Numbered from the stretch's first letter, positions 1 to 10,477 are shown. The stretch is 64,000 nucleotides of DNA from Harmothoe impar (GCA_947462335.1 OX381709.1:81964622-82028621); one strand, 5' to 3'. Program-made: numbers and translations. Notes: generated by a model not told the origin, from the letters alone.

Positions 1-1
1 G

Positions 2-319
2 AAACTTCCTAGTAACAAAGGTTATTCGGAAACCACCCGGAAACCCGACATTCGGGAGCCTCAGACTGAACCCAGTCAGAAAACCCAGACCCCGGAGACG
101 ACCACTCCGGATAAAACAAATGCGTCAGGAAACTCATTAAATACCTTAATGGAGTCCATGATTAAACGCATGAACGAGGTGTTTGATAATCAAACCAGGC
201 GCCGCCCTAGGGTCGATCGTAACACCGTCCAGTGTTACAGATGTCAAGTCAAAGGGCACTTTGCATCTGAATGCAAAGCCGAGAAACCTGTTTTAAGAAG
301 TGAGGTTTCGGGAAATTAG
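2..319 (+). CDS. gag: Gag polyprotein, C-terminal part only
   Basis: The frame is open from base 2 and stops at TAG 317-319. It ends with a zinc knuckle of pattern C-x2-C-x4-H-x4-C (CYRCQVKGHFASEC) at about 230-275, preceded by an arginine-rich stretch (QTRRRPRVDR). Such knuckles bind genomic RNA during particle assembly. The upstream part is rich in Thr, Pro and Lys and has no recognisable fold. The stop codon lies directly after a slippery heptamer, so the gag product is probably made by normal termination and a Gag-Pol fusion by frameshifting. The N-terminal capsid region is outside the window. Confidence 0.85.
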   Translation, partial: KLPSNKGYSETTRKPDIREPQTEPSQKTQTPETTTPDKTNASGNSLNTLMESMIKRMNEVFDNQTRRRPRVDRNTVQCYRCQVKGHFASECKAEKPVLRSEVSGN

Positions 320-3300
320 AGGGGGTTACCGGGGATGGCAGGACGGTAACCCCTGAGGAAATATGTCAGATTATCACCGACGTTGGCGGTGAAGATTCAT
401 TAGCAGTGAATGCGTCCAGCAAGAAGGGAGATGGGACCGTACATCCCGGAAACCATGAGGCTGGGGAGACTGGTACAACAGGCGCCCAGGGGTGCGCGTA
501 TGGGAAACCTAGTGCCAGTTTAGAGGAGTCAATAACCAAAGAGTTGGTTAAGGTTGGAGGAACCAGGCTTCCCCCGGGTCATCCTTGTCTGGAACACCTG
601 AAAGGATGTGGATTCGACCTGGGCACTGATAGTGACCTTCATCGGTTTACTAGGAATCCCTCAGTAACTGATGGGAAGAGGTGGTACGTTTCCTGTTCTG
701 TACAAGGAAAGACTGGGGAGTTTCTTATGGATACTGGAGCTAGCCACTCCATGGTCTCTAAGAGATTCATCAGCTTATTGCCGAATATGTGTGAGAACCT
801 CACAATGAGGGTAAACGCATGTACGGCCGATGGTACCAGAATGAGGACATTTGGACGGACTTTTCTGATAATCTCTGTGGCCGGGAAAGAATTTGTTTGG
901 GCCCCGACCATAGCTGAGATTGAAGATGATGGTATTCTTGGTTTGGATTTTGCGGCGCTTTTCGGTGCGACTTTGAATCCGAAAAGTGGGAAGTTGAAAA
1001 TTGAATACCCGTATGATATGACCATACTCTGTAAGTTGAGAGTGATAAGTAGTGTCGCTAGTGTGGCACAGACTGTGAAGATTCCCCCGGGAATGACCTG
1101 TGACGTGTTAGTCAGTTCAGGGAGGCTAATCCAGAAAGGATTAGCGGTAATCGAGCCGGATATGGCTGTATTATCCCGGAAGGGATTGGAATCTGCGGAT
1201 ACCCTAGTAGGGAATTCCAGATGGACAGTGACACCCATTTCCAACCCCGGAAACTCCACAGTATATCTTGAGAAAGGCACTGAAGTTGGGAAAGTGATAC
1301 TTGCGGAGGCAGTCACCGGTAGCCACCAAGACCTGAGGTTAGAAGAAGGAGGGGAAGAGGAATTGCATGAAGAGTTAACTAAGTTGTTAACAGGATCGTC
1401 CATAACGGATGAGAATGATCAGGAAGCCCTAAAAGCTATGCTGAAGAGATGCAGGCAAGCTTTTGCGGCCCCAGGGGAACCCCTGGGGAGAACCAATAAG
1501 GTATTGCATGAAATTAAAACCGGGGATAACCCCGCTTTTAAGATTCCTTATAGGAGATTACCCCTCAAGAAGAAGATTGTAGCTGAGGAGGAGATAGCGA
1601 AAATGCTGAAGGATAATGTTATTGTTCCCAGCATGAGCCCTTGGTCCTCCCCTGTGTGTATGGTAACCAAGAAGGACGGTAGCATACGGTTCTGTATTGA
1701 TTACCGGAAACTGAATGGGTTGACTAAGAAGAACTCCTATCCTCTTCCTAGGATAGATGAGACGATTGATTCCCTGGGAGGGAATGAATGGTTTTGTACC
1801 CTGGATTTACAGTCCGGGTATTGGCAAGTAGGCATGAAGCCTGAAGATATGGAGAAAACCGCGTTTTCTAGCCATATTGGGTTGTTTGAATATAAGGTAA
1901 TGCCGTTCGGGTTATGTAACGCGCCGGCCACCTTTGAAGCCATGATGGAGACGCTGTTAAGTGATTTATTATGGCGGAAATGTCTAGTTTACTTGGATGA
2001 CGTAATCGTGTTTGGAAAGACCTTTGCGGATTGTTTAAGTAATTTGGAAGAAGTCTTAAACCGAATCATGTCTAACGGTCTCAAATTGAAACCAAAGAAA
2101 TGCAATCTGTTTAAGAAGGATATCAACTACCTAGGGCGGATTATTTCCACCGAGGGGGTTAAGGCGGATCCGGAAAAGATCAGGAGTGTGACTGAATGGG
2201 AAGTCCCCAGGGGTCCTAAAGATGTGCGATCCTTTCTAGGATTCTGCTCATACTATAGGGATTTCCTGCCGGGGTATTCCCGGGTAGCCTATCCGATCCA
2301 GTGTTTGTCACACTGGACACCCGGAAGTAGGAAGGAGGAGTTCCCATGGGGGAGGGAACAGGACACAGCTTTCTTAGCAATAAAAAAGTTGTTTGTAGAG
2401 ACCCCGGTGTTAAAGTATCCTACCCCGGATGGTCATTTTGTATTGGATACAGATGCTAGCAATGAGAGTATTGGGGCCGCCCTTAGTCAAGTCCAAGGCA
2501 GAGTGGAGGTTCCCATTGCCTTTGCTAGTAATACTATGAGTAAGACCCAACGTAATTACTGTACCACTAAAAGGGAATTGTTGGCTGTGATAGTTTATAC
2601 TAAAAAGTTCAAACATTTCCTTTGGGGGTCCGATTTTACGCTAAGAACAGATCATTCCTCTTTGAGATGGTTATTGAATTTCAAAGATGCGGAAGGAATG
2701 ATTGGACGTTGGCTAGCACACCTTTCCGAGTTCGGTTTGGAGCAAAGTCAGATCCAGCATAGAGCTGGGGTAAAGCATGTAAATGCTGATGCACTTTCCC
2801 GACGTCCTATCAGGAAGTGCGAAAACACCAACTGTGATGACTGTGGTCAGCATGAAGCTGTCATAGCCGGAGCAAGGATTCCCTTTGAGATCAAGGGAAC
2901 TGGGGTTCTGGAGTGGTCCATGGGAACCATCCGGAAATTCCAGGAAAAGGATCCTAACCTTAGCCGGTTGTTGGTATTGTTACCTAGGAAGATACGGCCC
3001 CCGCGGCCTGAGATTTCCCTGGAGAATCGGGAAATGAGACGACTAATAGCTCAATGGGCAGAGCTAGAGGTCCAGAGCGGAATCATCTACCGGTGGAAGA
3101 TTAATTCATCCGGTAGGAGAGTCCGGCAAGTGGTAATACCTTCCGGTATGAGGAGGGATGTTATGTATTATTGCCATGGACACCTGACCAGTGGACATTT
3201 CGGGAAAAAGCGTTCCCTGGAACGTCTGAAAAGGAGATATTACTGGCCAGGGATGAGTAGTGATCTATTAAGATGGATTGCTACTTGCCCGGATTGTTGT

Positions 3301-4527
3301 AAAAACAAACCTGGGCCTGGGATGGGTAAAATGCCTTTGTCCCAGGAGTTGTTTGGTGTAAGATTTGCGCGAGTCGCCATAGATATTATCAGTGGGTTTA
3401 AAACTACCCCTGAGGGTAATACTTGTATGATGGTCGTCACTGACTATTATACTAAGTATACGAGAGTGTTTCCATTAGCGGATCACAAAGCAGCAACCTG
3501 TGCAAAAGCTTTTGTTAAAGGTTGGGTATTGCATCTTGGGGTTCCCCTAATGATGCATAGTGACCAAGGTCGGGAATTTGAATCTGATCTTTGGCAGGAA
3601 ATGTGTCACCGACTGGCGATTTGTAAGACGAGAACAAATCCCTATCGACCACAAAGTGATGGAATGGTTGAGAGATTCAATCGTACATTGATTCAGGTGT
3701 TGAAATCCCTGGTGAATGATAGAATGGATGACTGGGATGAGCAGTGTGATTATGTATGCCATGCATATAATAGCACTGTCCATTCTAGTACTTCCTGTTC
3801 CCCGAATCTATTAGTTTTCGGGGAGGATTTGATAATGCCCGCGGATCTGGTATTCGGGGTGGTTGGAATGAACCCGGAAACCCCCTGCCATGTGATGTTT
3901 GTGGAGTCATTAAGAGATCAATTCAAATATGCTTATGAATTGGTGAGAACTGAACTGCAGAAGAATGCTACCTGGCAGAAGACCGGCTATGATCTAGGCC
4001 TTAAGCCGCGACGATTCAAAGTTGGTGATCAGGTAGTAAGATTACATGAGCCGTTATCGACTCTGAAACTTGCTAGTAATTGGGACGGCCCCTTTGTGGT
4101 TACCCGCATAGTGAGTGACAGTACTGTAGTGATACGTTCATTACAAGGGAAGATGTATAAATCTAATGTAGCTCGACTAAGAGAGTGGAAGGGGAGAGAT
4201 TTGTCCCTGGACTCGTATGAGTTGGAAGTTGATACTTTGATAGAGGAAAGTGAACAGCGGAAATTAGTGAAGGAACCTCCCCGGAAACGCGGGAGGCCGC
4301 GGAAGGAGGTTTCCCGGAAACTAATGGTGCAGAAGTCCGTCATCCCAAAAAGATCCGGGAAGAAGGCGGCTAATAAAGTCTCGCTGGCTGAAGGGAAAAG
4401 GACCCGGAAGAGTGTGGTTAAGGCTAAATCCACTCTGGAAAAAGCGTGTCCTAGAACCAGGTCTAATGTTATGCCTAAAAACATAAGACGCAGTCCCCGG
4501 TTACTAGCCAGGGACGGTATAACCTAA
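304..4527 (+). CDS. pol: Ty3/gypsy Pol polyprotein (PR-RT-RH-IN), made by frameshift
   Basis: The frame opens after a stop at 301-303 and runs to TAA at 4525-4527. No ATG is needed because entry is by -1 frameshift from gag. Numbered from base 406, domains in order are: aspartic protease with DTGAS near residue 109; reverse transcriptase with FCIDYRKLNG near 429 and the catalytic YLDD near 529; RNase H with TDAS near 682; integrase HHCC finger near 924-960; the DDE core (D near 991, HSDQG near 1051, GMVERFN near 1089); then a GPF/Y-like module. The tail is very basic and contains an AT-hook core (KRGRPRK, near 1293). No stop or frameshift interrupts it, so the enzyme could be active. The AT-hook tail may help target integration; that is inference. 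Confidence 0.93.
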   Translation, partial: GFGKLEGVTGDGRTVTPEEICQIITDVGGEDSLAVNASSKKGDGTVHPGNHEAGETGTTGAQGCAYGKPSASLEESITKELVKVGGTRLPPGHPCLEHLKGCGFDLGTDSDLHRFTRNPSVTDGKRWYVSCSVQGKTGEFLMDTGASHSMVSKRFISLLPNMCENLTMRVNACTADGTRMRTFGRTFLIISVAGKEFVWAPTIAEIEDDGILGLDFAALFGATLNPKSGKLKIEYPYDMTILCKLRVISSVASVAQTVKIPPGMTCDVLVSSGRLIQKGLAVIEPDMAVLSRKGLESADTLVGNSRWTVTPISNPGNSTVYLEKGTEVGKVILAEAVTGSHQDLRLEEGGEEELHEELTKLLTGSSITDENDQEALKAMLKRCRQAFAAPGEPLGRTNKVLHEIKTGDNPAFKIPYRRLPLKKKIVAEEEIAKMLKDNVIVPSMSPWSSPVCMVTKKDGSIRFCIDYRKLNGLTKKNSYPLPRIDETIDSLGGNEWFCTLDLQSGYWQVGMKPEDMEKTAFSSHIGLFEYKVMPFGLCNAPATFEAMMETLLSDLLWRKCLVYLDDVIVFGKTFADCLSNLEEVLNRIMSNGLKLKPKKCNLFKKDINYLGRIISTEGVKADPEKIRSVTEWEVPRGPKDVRSFLGFCSYYRDFLPGYSRVAYPIQCLSHWTPGSRKEEFPWGREQDTAFLAIKKLFVETPVLKYPTPDGHFVLDTDASNESIGAALSQVQGRVEVPIAFASNTMSKTQRNYCTTKRELLAVIVYTKKFKHFLWGSDFTLRTDHSSLRWLLNFKDAEGMIGRWLAHLSEFGLEQSQIQHRAGVKHVNADALSRRPIRKCENTNCDDCGQHEAVIAGARIPFEIKGTGVLEWSMGTIRKFQEKDPNLSRLLVLLPRKIRPPRPEISLENREMRRLIAQWAELEVQSGIIYRWKINSSGRRVRQVVIPSGMRRDVMYYCHGHLTSGHFGKKRSLERLKRRYYWPGMSSDLLRWIATCPDCCKNKPGPGMGKMPLSQELFGVRFARVAIDIISGFKTTPEGNTCMMVVTDYYTKYTRVFPLADHKAATCAKAFVKGWVLHLGVPLMMHSDQGREFESDLWQEMCHRLAICKTRTNPYRPQSDGMVERFNRTLIQVLKSLVNDRMDDWDEQCDYVCHAYNSTVHSSTSCSPNLLVFGEDLIMPADLVFGVVGMNPETPCHVMFVESLRDQFKYAYELVRTELQKNATWQKTGYDLGLKPRRFKVGDQVVRLHEPLSTLKLASNWDGPFVVTRIVSDSTVVIRSLQGKMYKSNVARLREWKGRDLSLDSYELEVDTLIEESEQRKLVKEPPRKRGRPRKEVSRKLMVQKSVIPKRSGKKAANKVSLAEGKRTRKSVVKAKSTLEKACPRTRSNVMPKNIRRSPRLLARDGIT
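310..354 (+). promoter_or_regulatory. Predicted -1 ribosomal frameshift signal (gag to pol)
   Basis: Bases 310-316 read GGGAAAT and, in the gag frame, split as G GGA AAT, the canonical X XXY YYZ form. The gag TAG follows at once. After a spacer of about five bases comes a perfect 9-bp stem, GGGGTTACC (322-330) pairing with GGTAACCCC (345-353), extendable by a G-T pair at 321/354, with a 14-base loop. The pol frame (-1 to gag) is open from 304, so slippage joins the two frames exactly here. Confidence 0.8.
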
Positions 4528-4826
4528 GCCGGTACACAACGAGTGTGGTGTCCTGTAATCTTGTTAAATATTTAAATGTTGTAATCAGTTATGTGTGGAA
4601 GTAAGTACGGTCGGAATGATCGTGATAGTCCCCCTGTCAAGGATCCCATGGGTGATGGACGGATAATCCGGTGAATGTGCTTTATTATGCCATTCATATA
4701 TATTTCATTGATACTCTCGACGAGTTGACAGAGCGTAAGGATTAACACGTGGAATAAGGGTACCTGTTTACAATTGAACGCGCGGTGACCTGGTTCCAAG
4801 GAACTGGGTCACGGGACGCGCGGGGT

Positions 4827-4857
4827 TGCGCATGCGCGGTGGCGCGCCTTATATAAG
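4827..4857 (+). promoter_or_regulatory. Internal promoter: NRF1-like site and TATA box
   Basis: TGCGCATGCGC (4827-4837) matches the NRF1 consensus and TATATAAG (4850-4857) is a TATA box. The surroundings are GC- and CpG-rich, unlike the stretch 4528-4780. No ATG occurs between the expected start site and the ATG at 5006. A second weaker TATAAAT lies near 4960. This suggests that the downstream ORF has its own transcript. Confidence 0.5.
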
Positions 4858-5005
4858 GCCCGCGGAGCGGCGGGAATCGCCAGTTGGGGTTGAGAGGCGG
4901 TCCAGAGCAGACGTGAGAGCTCGGACACGACCATTGTCGCTGTGGGGAGGTGGATCCCCTATAAATCCATCAACAAACACTTTTCTTGAGTGTGACACAA
5001 AAAAC

Positions 5006-8000
5006 ATGTCCTCCGAGACAGACCACCAACAGGTGGACCCTCTTCAAGAGGGCGACTCCGCTAGCGGAGGAAATGAGGTTGTTAATCAACCTGACCTCGT
5101 GGACCAGGAATCTCTGGATTTCCTGGGACAAGGGGAGATAATGGATGTCGACGCTGACTCTCAGTCACCGCTTCGCCCTGCTAATGTCGCCGCCAATTAC
5201 TTGGAAGGTCTAGACATTGAGGCCATCAGCCCTGCTGACGGTCGTGCTGATACCGGTGAAGCTGAGTATCAGGATCCGGGTCTATTGTACCATGGAGAAC
5301 CGCCGGCGGACGTTGAAAAACCCCGCCCGGCCGTACCAACACTAGGAGGCTTCATGTCCAATTACGATGGACGTGAAGTAGAACTGCACGAGGACGTGCT
5401 AAGACTCACGGCGGAGGGAGCTCCCCGCCGGATAGACCCGCTCACGAGCCAAGCGATATTGCTCTTCCTGTTAGTGGAGGAGCAGGAGGAGATGCCCCCG
5501 GACTGGTTTGTGTACTGGGAGGCACTCCAGAAAGGACTACGCGTATGCTACTGCTTACGACGAGCTGTCTTCGATTTGCATATCGCAGACATAAAGCGGT
5601 TAATGCCCGCACTCCCAATTTTGTCTCTGGACCCGAATTGTGGAGTTGCCGGGATGTTGTTGACTGGGGTCAACAGATACCGGGCGCGAATCGGGAAACT
5701 CCGAGAGCCGAAAACCCGGAAGGAGTACGAGATTGCTGCCGCTAATACGCAGGGGGTAGTTTCGTATGTCCTGGATGTAGCCACTATTGAAGACTACATG
5801 GATTCTCACAACGTCAAACGAGATATTGCCATATCTTGTTTGGTTGATGAGGCGGTTCGTACAGTACGAACCAGATCTTCCAGTGCGGAGGAGAAGGCGC
5901 GAATAAAAGCGCTGAAAGCCACACCTAGGGGGCGCGGCAGTAAAGGTGAGAGGGGGGCCTCAAACCGGTCAAGCTCGGCCGACAGCAACCAGTCGGACGA
6001 GTTTGTCCAGGAGAGAGGACGTCAGGCTCGCCGGAACGAGAAGGCAAGATTAGCTAACTTGCCGGACTCTGTATTAGCAGAGGGATTACCGGAACAACCT
6101 TCCGGAGGACAGCCCGTTATTCCCCGGGCTGAGGAGGTAACGGATGAGGCTATGGACATAAACGAAGCCAATACTCCGGAGCCCTCCAACACCAACACCA
6201 CCACCACCACCCCGGCCCTTGTGGCAGATATGACCGCCGCCGCGGGAGCAGCGGCCGTCGTGGCGGCTGCGCTGGTATTTAATCCAGCACGTCTCAGCCC
6301 TCTCCGTAGTCCGGCTCATTCGGATCCGGAAGAGGGAGAGGTTCCGGCTAACGCTGAGGAACCAGGAAATGCCCCAGAGGACCCCATCCCGCCTAATGAC
6401 GTGATGAGGCGGATCTGGCAGAACGCGAACAATAAGTTCCGCGTGTTTATTCCCAATTCATGGGAACAGTGTCCGATTGGTCCTACCAATTTCGGATGTC
6501 CACTTGCGATCAACTGTAAAGATCAGAGTGACGATGAGGATTGGATCCGGAATACCCCCCGGGACCGTCCTCCGTCTGCTTTTTATCAGCAGTGGCTAGA
6601 TCAACTCAGGATCCTGCCGGATACTTACTATAGTAAGGAGCAGAAAGAAAAACTTCTTTTTGCGATTAACCGCTGGTATAGCCAACGGGAAAGAAACTGG
6701 TGCCCATTCGCTACATGTGTAAACACGATTGGCACAGACAGAACCGTGTTTGTAACAAAGCAACGGTTTCTGCGTCACCTCTGTGAAAATCACATGCACC
6801 ACTGTGTGGTGTACCACTGTGATATCACAGTAGGTAGGGAGTCCCAGCTGTGTAACGGGTGTTTAGAACCCCGGAGAGGTGAGCTCATGCGCCACATGAA
6901 GGATTGCCATAACATGGGAATCAGTGTAGCTCGCAATCGTGTGAATGCGCTACATGATGCCGTATGTGACCAGTACAAGTCACTCACGGAGGAACAGAAG
7001 GCTAAGATCCGGCCGGCAACTCCCTTCTACTGCGAGGTCGCAGATGGGAAGTTCAAAGCCAGGATTGCCAGAGTGGACGGACGACATAAGTTCGCCATGA
7101 ATGACGAGGAATATACGGTGTTATGCACTACCCGTACTTCCCGCAGAGGTGGCGGTAGTTTCCGTCAGCCGGAAACCCGGGGTAGTTCCCGGGGGAAGAG
7201 CCGGTCCGCCCGCGACCGCTCTCGATCTCCTGCGGTCTCACCTGGACCAAAACGGAGACATGCCGGATCCAATTTGGAGGATCTCGATAATTCCTACTAT
7301 GGGATTTATCATGCCCCGGAAGGTCGCGACTATTATCGCGAGTATCCAGACCCGCTGTTTACAGACCGGAAAGATCGGAAACGTGATTCCGGTGGTCAAG
7401 CGGCGGCGACTAACATGGATTACCGTTCTAGACGTCTGAGCAGTTCAGACAGTGCCAACAGTCAACCTGACTGTGGAGGTGCCCGGCCTAAAGAACCGGC
7501 TACCAGAACAAAGGCTTCCCTGCCTTTGACGTACCATCTGGGGACAACTGCAAAGCTAACCCCCAGGGACGTCCGGTCACCCACTACCCCAACTCGGGAC
7601 ATGCAGGGCTTGACCGTGAAAGCTGAACCAAAATCACTAATCTCAGTGGTAACGCCTCGGGGCATAACTGTCCCGAAGGCTGCAGCGGTTGCGAAAGCGC
7701 CGCAAGCGGATGTCAAACCCGTGATTCCTGCAGCCCAGGAGCCGGTTGTCATCCAGCCAGTCGCGGGCACCTCCCGCACGGAAACTACCGGTGGCGTAAA
7801 GTTAAAATACGTCCCGATAGTCAACTACTTCTCTCGGGAAGAGAAGGCGAGCTGCGAAGTGGGACAGAGAATTGTAACAGAATTCCAGGAGTCCCAACGC
7901 GAGCTGGCGGTGGAGTATAACACCAAAATGTTAGGCCTGTTCACGCATGGCCTAAAGATTGCCCACCGGGAGGAGAAAGCATTGGTCGCTCTCGGCAATG

Positions 8001-8221
8001 CTGACTACTTGGCTAAAAAGTCAAGGGAAGCTGCTTCAGGCCAAAAGACTGCTGAGGCCGCCGCAGGGTTCGTTCAGCAAGAGAACGAGAAGTTAACCAA
8101 ACGGTTACAGGACATGAACGTAAAATTTTACGGGGTGTTCGGCGTGACTATCGATACCTGGGATGGCACAACTGAGCACGCGCTTGCTTTAATGAGGGCA
8201 AGAGATGAACCTTTAGGTTAA
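5006..8221 (+). CDS. Extra ORF downstream of pol, unknown zinc-finger protein
   Basis: The frame is open further upstream, but only from a TTG and across the TATA box. ATG 5006 is the first ATG after that box, giving 1071 residues. I do not recognise the family. The N-terminus is acidic. A helical region follows (about 115-290), then Ser/Arg-rich disordered sequence. In the middle is a Cys/His cluster (about 570-650) that could form two C2H2-like fingers: C-x4-C with H-x4-H, then CNGC with HMKDCH. Next come an SR/RS-rich stretch and a C-terminal helical, probably coiled-coil segment. Position after pol is where some Ty3/gypsy elements carry env-like or captured genes, but no signal peptide or membrane segment is visible, so env is unlikely. 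An AATAAA follows the stop by 8 bases. Base usage resembles pol (frequent CCGG), which suggests long residence in the element. Confidence 0.75.
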   Translation: MSSETDHQQVDPLQEGDSASGGNEVVNQPDLVDQESLDFLGQGEIMDVDADSQSPLRPANVAANYLEGLDIEAISPADGRADTGEAEYQDPGLLYHGEPPADVEKPRPAVPTLGGFMSNYDGREVELHEDVLRLTAEGAPRRIDPLTSQAILLFLLVEEQEEMPPDWFVYWEALQKGLRVCYCLRRAVFDLHIADIKRLMPALPILSLDPNCGVAGMLLTGVNRYRARIGKLREPKTRKEYEIAAANTQGVVSYVLDVATIEDYMDSHNVKRDIAISCLVDEAVRTVRTRSSSAEEKARIKALKATPRGRGSKGERGASNRSSSADSNQSDEFVQERGRQARRNEKARLANLPDSVLAEGLPEQPSGGQPVIPRAEEVTDEAMDINEANTPEPSNTNTTTTTPALVADMTAAAGAAAVVAAALVFNPARLSPLRSPAHSDPEEGEVPANAEEPGNAPEDPIPPNDVMRRIWQNANNKFRVFIPNSWEQCPIGPTNFGCPLAINCKDQSDDEDWIRNTPRDRPPSAFYQQWLDQLRILPDTYYSKEQKEKLLFAINRWYSQRERNWCPFATCVNTIGTDRTVFVTKQRFLRHLCENHMHHCVVYHCDITVGRESQLCNGCLEPRRGELMRHMKDCHNMGISVARNRVNALHDAVCDQYKSLTEEQKAKIRPATPFYCEVADGKFKARIARVDGRHKFAMNDEEYTVLCTTRTSRRGGGSFRQPETRGSSRGKSRSARDRSRSPAVSPGPKRRHAGSNLEDLDNSYYGIYHAPEGRDYYREYPDPLFTDRKDRKRDSGGQAAATNMDYRSRRLSSSDSANSQPDCGGARPKEPATRTKASLPLTYHLGTTAKLTPRDVRSPTTPTRDMQGLTVKAEPKSLISVVTPRGITVPKAAAVAKAPQADVKPVIPAAQEPVVIQPVAGTSRTETTGGVKLKYVPIVNYFSREEKASCEVGQRIVTEFQESQRELAVEYNTKMLGLFTHGLKIAHREEKALVALGNADYLAKKSREAASGQKTAEAAAGFVQQENEKLTKRLQDMNVKFYGVFGVTIDTWDGTTEHALALMRARDEPLG

Positions 8222-8228
8222 AAAGACT

Positions 8229-8234
8229 AATAAA
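8229..8234 (+). terminator. Poly(A) signal after the extra ORF
   Basis: AATAAA lies 8 bases after the stop of the preceding ORF and well before the LTR. Together with the TATA box at 4850 it would make this gene a self-contained transcription unit inside the retrotransposon. Confidence 0.45.
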
Positions 8235-9691
8235 AGGTTCTGAGTCTATTTCTAATTCTTTTAGGAATAGAGGAGGGAACTATAATAGTTTCCGGATAGA
8301 TTAATTGTTGTTTCATTTAATCTGACGTCATAAATTGTTTATGACGGGGTATCCCTTTTTGAGGGGAGGGGCATCTTTTTAGAGGCATATGGATCAACGC
8401 GGGGGGAACCTTCCGTGGAAGCTCTGGACTTACCTAACTACTCAACTCTCAACTATAGCCTACCGATGGGGAATCAGGACTCCACCGGGAAGCTACCAAA
8501 CTAACGTCCCTGAAACTAACTTTTGGGATACGTTACCATGATGTGTTCCTGATACTATTATGCTGAGTTATAAACTGTTCCCGTCCAAAGGATTACGTGT
8601 CAAACAGACAATGCTCGTGGTTCCAGATCTACTTATATATTTCATGAACATTCCTGGAGCTAGGATTACGTGTTAAACGGACAGTACTCGTGGTTTCCAG
8701 CCGGATTATAGTTATATATGCCATGAACTTTACTGGAGCGAGGACGGGATACTTATCGAGCTGTATATATATGAACTTACCTTCGGGTGATATTTATCCA
8801 AGAAACAGTATTAAGAAGAGGAGAGCACCTCACTCATTCGTCTATTAGAAGCGGAGAGCACCTTGACCACAACTAGATCACCAGTAAGCTATATTTAATT
8901 GTAAGGGTTTCCGGGTACACTGCCAGGTTACTCATTAAAACGTTTTTAATATATAAAATATCATTATTATGTGATACATATCACCTCAGGTGTTCCAATA
9001 AGGTATTCTCATATTTACCTTATGAATCAGGTTTCATAATATGCTACATATGAAGATTGTATGATCTGATAAGCTAGGAAACGTGGCTACCCGTAATGTT
9101 TATATGAAGTCGTTAAGACTATGTGTATATACTAAATATACCGCCAGGTATTGTCGTGTGTGTTGACTCTGTTGTATGTTGCGAGAGATATTAATACTCC
9201 GGTTATATAATCGGTTTACCCGGCTTAAAACAAAGGCTGTGGTTACTGTTATCCATTGTGTGAATGTTTTCATTAAATCACAAATCAATGTAAGACGCTG
9301 GTGGTTGTGAGTCCTTATCAGGACTGGTTTTTTAATAACTTTTCTGTTCAACTTAAATATATACACACCCCACGCGCATTTTTTTAACCGAGTAAGGAAA
9401 CTTCATAAGGAAGTCATATCGAAATGTGTCAAGCCGTTCGATTGTATGTATGATATTATATTCACTTGTCATAAAACATACCTAAATCATCTATTATGGT
9501 TGCTATTACAGTGTAATGCCATATTTATATTGAGTTTGATGATCTCGCTTGTGTAGTATGTCGTGTAATATGTTACGCCCCTAGTTACTGTATAGACAAT
9601 AACTATAAAGTCGTTGTTCTAAAAGGTTTTCTATGTACTAGGAAAACAGTATATATGTTCGTTACCACCTAGTTTTGTCTAGGGGGGGTAG
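8235..9691 (+). other. Noncoding stretch between the extra ORF and the 3' LTR
   Basis: No supported ORF. It contains a direct repeat of about 45 bases near 8599-8645 and 8661-8706 (sharing GGATTACGTGT and GCTCGTGGTT) and several purine/TA-rich runs. It ends with a polypurine tract, AGGGGGGGTAG at 9681-9691, directly before the LTR, the normal primer for plus-strand synthesis. Confidence 0.6.
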
Positions 9692-10175
9692 TGTAGGGGC
9701 ATGATATTACATATTAATCTCATACACGGTATTTCCGGGTAACGTCTGTTTACTCGGCTTCTCCACCTGGAGCTAGTGCACACAGTTCCCGGGAGAGGGC
9801 GCAGGTCCTCTTCAGGTGACCGTGTGCCGCTCTCAGGTGGGCGGCCGACCCACCCACCTGGCCACGTGACCTAAGAGCCGGTGTTATATAAGACCCATGT
9901 GTTTACCTGGAACGACAGTCAGTGCAGGCCCGACTGACGAGAGACTTCACATGTCCAACCGTGCGGACAGAGTTGTATGCTAAGAGTTGTATACTGACCG
10001 TTTCCTCTATTTATAGAGAAACCTGATCTACCTGTGTGTATTCATTCTACACTGATCGTTCCCTAGTAAAGGAACTAGAGTTGTTATTCTTGTGAATAAA
10101 GATAGATATATTCTCGCACCTGGAAACTGCCGTGATCGTTGTTCTTTAACCTAGAGTTAATTACGAACCACCACA
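9692..10175 (+). repeat. 3' LTR of the Ty3/gypsy element
   Basis: Starts TGTAGGGGCA directly after the polypurine tract and probably ends in ACA at 10175 (TGT...ACA termini). It contains TATATAAG (9885-9892), an E-box GCCACGTGAC nearby and AATAAA (10095-10100), in the usual U3-R-U5 order. The right boundary is an estimate because the 5' LTR is not in the window. Confidence 0.7.
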
Positions 10176-10477
10176 ATAGTAATGGAAGTTTACTCCTCCT
10201 TTGGGGGAAAGCTCTACCCATATGGTATAAACTGATATCATTGGCCATATGGTCTCGCATAGGGATTCCTAAAGGTCACTGAAAGACGACCTCTGCGGAG
10301 AATACTAAATGAGTTCTGGGTGGTCAAAATAGTTTGGGAAATTTGCTGAAATTCTGTAAAAATGTCACAAATGCCCCGCAGCATATCCTGATTGAGATGG
10401 CACCTCAAGACGTATGCTTATTGCAGGGATATGCCTATATTTCAATGTTCATTTAGGTTCGGTCTGAAATGAATTTA
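10176..10477. other. Flanking DNA without a recognised feature
   Basis: No ORF or repeat that I can support. This is the immediate right flank of the LTR retrotransposon. Confidence 0.5.

Larger units (their letters stand above)
1..10175 (+). mobile_element. Ty3/gypsy LTR retrotransposon, 5' end outside the window
   Basis: Order seen: gag C-terminus with a CCHC knuckle, frameshift signal, protease-RT-RNase H-integrase polyprotein, a further long ORF, a noncoding stretch, a G-rich polypurine tract and one LTR. The RT-before-integrase order is that of Ty3/gypsy. The 5' LTR and most of gag lie left of base 1, so the target duplication cannot be tested. The pol frame is uninterrupted, which suggests a fairly young insertion. 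The extra ORF between pol and the LTR is the odd part. Confidence 0.9.

Noticed and set aside
639..1403. 254-codon antisense ORF in the Ty3/gypsy pol
   Set aside because: Shadow of the pol frame; no domain and no promoter.
4826..5005. N-terminal extension of the extra ORF
   Set aside because: It starts at a TTG and runs through the TATA box; ATG 5006 is better supported.
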